A DNA stretch of 64,000 nt from Nomia melanderi (taxonomy: Eukaryota > Arthropoda > Insecta > Hymenoptera > Halictidae). Every line of letters begins with the position of its first letter. The first letter of the stretch is position 1. A model generated the notes under the pieces. It searched no databases, was not told the DNA's origin, and was given only the letters and a program-made list of their open reading frames with translations. A program made the position numbers and the translations under genes. Below are positions 62,301-64,000 of the stretch, one piece after another. The stretch covers positions 124,001 through 188,000 of the forward strand of contig NW_027475133.1 of the NCBI RefSeq assembly GCF_051020985.1. Direction: 5' to 3'.

Positions 62301-64000
62301 TAAATCAAAGTGCATTGTCTGCAGGAGGCCCTGGCGCATGAATCTGTGCAGCGGGAACGACCTCGGACCACCAGGGGCCGAGAAAACCACCGTCACATGG
62401 GGTCGGACACTCAGGGTCAGGGAAAAATCCAATATATATCTGGTGATATCTCGGGTGTTATTACAGATAGCGCAATAAATCAAAGTGCATTGTCTGTGGG
62501 AGGCCCTGGCGCATGAATCTGTGCAGCGGGATCGACCTCGGACCACCAGGGGCCGAGTAGATCACTGTGTCATGGAGTCGGACACTCAGGGTCAGGGAAA
62601 AATCCAATATATATCAGGTGATATCTCGGGTGCTATTAGAGATAGGGCTATAAATCAAAGTGAATTATCTGCAGGAGGCCCTGGCGCATGAATCTGTGCA
62701 GCGGGATCGACCTCGGACCACCAGGGGCCGAGAAAATCACCGTCTCATGGGGCCGGACTGTCAGGGTCAGGGAAAAATCCAATATATATCTGGTGATATC
62801 TCGGGTGCTATTAGAGATAGCGCAATAAACCAAAGTGAATTATCTGCAGGAGGCCCTGGCGCATGAATCTGTGCAGCGGAAACGACCTGAGATCACCAGG
62901 GGCCGAGAAAACTACCGTCTCATGGGACCGGACACTCAGGGTCAGGGGAAAATCCAATATATATCTGGTGATATCTCGGGTGCTATTAGAGATAGCGCAA
63001 TAAATCAAAGTGCATTGTCTGTAGGAGGCCCTGGCGCATGCATCTGTGCAGCCGGAACGGCCTCGGATCACCAGGGGCCGAGAAAACCACCGTCTCATGG
63101 GGCCGGACACGCAGGGTCAGGGGAAAATCCAATATATATCTGGTGATATCTCGGGTGCTATTACAGATAGCGCAATAAATCAAAGTGCATTGTCCGCAGG
63201 GGGCTCTAGCGCATTAATCTGTGCAGCCGGAACGACCTCGGACCACCAGGGGCCGAGAAAACCACAGTCTCATGGGGCCGGACACTCAGGGTCAGGGATA
63301 AATCCAATATATTTCTGGTGATATCTCGGGTGCTATTACAGATAGCGCAATAAAACAAAGTGCATTGTGTGTAGGAGGCCCTGGCGCATGAAACTGTGCA
63401 GCGAGAACGACCTCGGACCACCAGGGGCCGAGAAAACCACCGTCTCATGGGGCCGGACACTCAGGGTCAGGGAAAAATCCAATATATATCTGGTGATATC
63501 TCGGGTGCTATTAGAGATAGCGCAATAAACCAAAGTGCATTGTCTGTTGGAGGCCCTGGCGCATGAATCTGTGCAGCGGGAACGACCTAGGACCACCAGG
63601 GGCCGTCAAAACCACCGTCTCATGGGACAGGACACTCAGGGTCAGGGAAAAATCCAATATATATCTGGTGATATCTCGGGTGCTATTAGAGATAGCGCAA
63701 TAAACCAAAGCGAATTATCTGCAGGAGGCCCTGACGCATGAATCTGTGCAGCGGGAACGACCTCGGACCACCAGGGGCCGAGAAAACCACCGTCTCATGG
63801 GGCCGGACACTCAGGGTCAGGGAAAAATCCAATATATATCTGGTGGTATCTCGGGTGCTATTAGAGATAGCGCAACAAATCAGAGTGCATTGTCTGTAGG
63901 AGGCCGTGGCGCATGACCCTGTGCAGCTGGAACGACCTCGGACCACCAGGGGTCGAGAAAACCACCGACACATGGGGCCGAACTGTCAGGGTCAGGGAAA
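53398..64000. repeat. Domain 8: overlapping 4- to 39-mer duplications
   Basis: Offsets seen: 700 bp (about 55,717 to 56,417), 875 bp (56,722 to 57,597), 2,450 bp (57,772 to 60,222), 2,799 bp (58,517 to 61,316), 3,149 bp (53,573 to 56,722, and 58,997 to 62,146) and 6,824 bp (56,022 to 62,846, continuing to the window end). Private variants include ggccgtcaaaaccacc, tctggtggtatctcgg with gcaacaaatc, gcagctggaacgacc and aaatccgttatatatc. No class B units occur. Confidence 0.8.
62846..64000. repeat. Truncated copy of 56,022-57,176
   Basis: Near-identical to the earlier segment at a constant 6,824-bp offset (39 x 175 less 1). It is still matching at the last base, so the duplicated tract and the array extend beyond the window. 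Confidence 0.8.

Larger units (their letters stand above)
1..64000. repeat. 175-bp tandem satellite array (whole window)
   Basis: All monomers lie head to tail in one orientation. Landmarks in order within the unit are: taggaggccctggcgcatg (2-20), gcagcgggaacgacctcgg (28-46), ccaccaggggccgag (48-62), accgtctcatggggccgg (69-86), tcagggtcaggg (91-102), a GAAAAAT tract (102-108), tatatatctggtgatatctc (113-132), gggtgctatta (133-143), gatagcgcaataaatcaaag (146-165) and tgcattgtct (166-175). The unit starts at position 1, and following the phase to the last start at 63,896 gives a net +20 bp of indels over 365 units. Substitutions are common but indels are rare. The unit length and HOR organisation are those of centromeric or pericentromeric satellites. 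That chromosomal role is inferred, not shown. I do not recognise the family. No gene is present anywhere in the window. Confidence 0.98.

Noticed and set aside
1..64000. Hundreds of 60-160 residue open frames on both strands, with conserved-looking peptide repeats
   Set aside because: They recur once per 175-bp unit in step with the satellite. The period is 3n+1, so each frame shifts at every unit, and equally good frames exist on both strands. No promoter, splice or codon-usage signal supports coding.
1..64000. CRISPR array
   Set aside because: The repeat is 175 bp with no unique spacers between copies, and no cas-like coding sequence is present.
1..64000. Primate-type alpha satellite because of the similar unit length
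   Set aside because: The 175-bp unit is GC-rich in its first half, has no CENP-B box and shows no recognisable alpha-satellite sequence. Only the length is similar.
1..64000. Assembly artefact from collapsed or artificially duplicated reads
   Set aside because: Cannot be excluded from sequence alone. However, copies differ by scattered substitutions and private indels that would not be expected from simple duplication of the same reads.

Overview
The whole 64 kb window is one uninterrupted tandem satellite-DNA array. Every stretch I read is a head-to-tail copy of a 175-bp monomer in the same orientation. I tracked the repeat phase from end to end, with the monomer set to begin at the g of g(t/c)aggaggccctgg. 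That gives 365 complete monomers plus 105 bp of a 366th, and the array runs past both window edges. I found no gene, RNA gene, transposon insertion, inversion or unique-sequence gap. The short open frames on both strands recur once per monomer and are by-products of the repeat. The period is not a multiple of 3, so each frame closes after about one unit.

A nucleosome-sized monomer, very long homogeneous arrays and multi-monomer higher-order repeats (HORs) are typical of eukaryotic centromeric or pericentromeric heterochromatin. I do not recognise the family and cannot name the species. The consensus is about 53% GC. It has a GC-rich first 100 bp (about 65%) and an AT-rich last 75 bp (about 36%). 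It keeps 9 CpG sites per unit and one EcoRV-type GATATC. There is no CENP-B-box match.

Layout: (1) 1-3,675 has diverged monomers with a 7-mer (1,225 bp) duplication. (2) 3,676-16,620 has a 26-mer HOR of about 4.55 kb, nearly two full copies plus rearranged flanks. (3) 16,621-25,535 has short 7-, 8-, 10- and 13-mer duplications and is rich in a divergent monomer class, here called B. (4) 25,536-27,629 is built largely of two tandem 5-mers. (5) 27,630-35,327 holds a 7-mer module (P) in tandem and a segment repeated 4,549 bp apart. (6) 35,328-50,597 is a nested superstructure X-Y-P-Q-X-X-y-P-Q-X-Y, with its ends about 12.3 kb apart. (7) 50,598-53,397 includes a four-monomer run of near-identical adjacent units. 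(8) 53,398-64,000 has overlapping 4-, 5-, 14-, 16-, 18- and 39-mer duplications.

Two monomer classes coexist. Class A is the majority. Class B (24 units, none after 50,422) differs in one central block of about 36 bp that was replaced without any change in length. The window preserves several unequal-exchange or conversion junctions that can be placed to within tens of bases. It also preserves slippage events explained by short direct repeats inside the monomer. These give a readable record of how the array grew.
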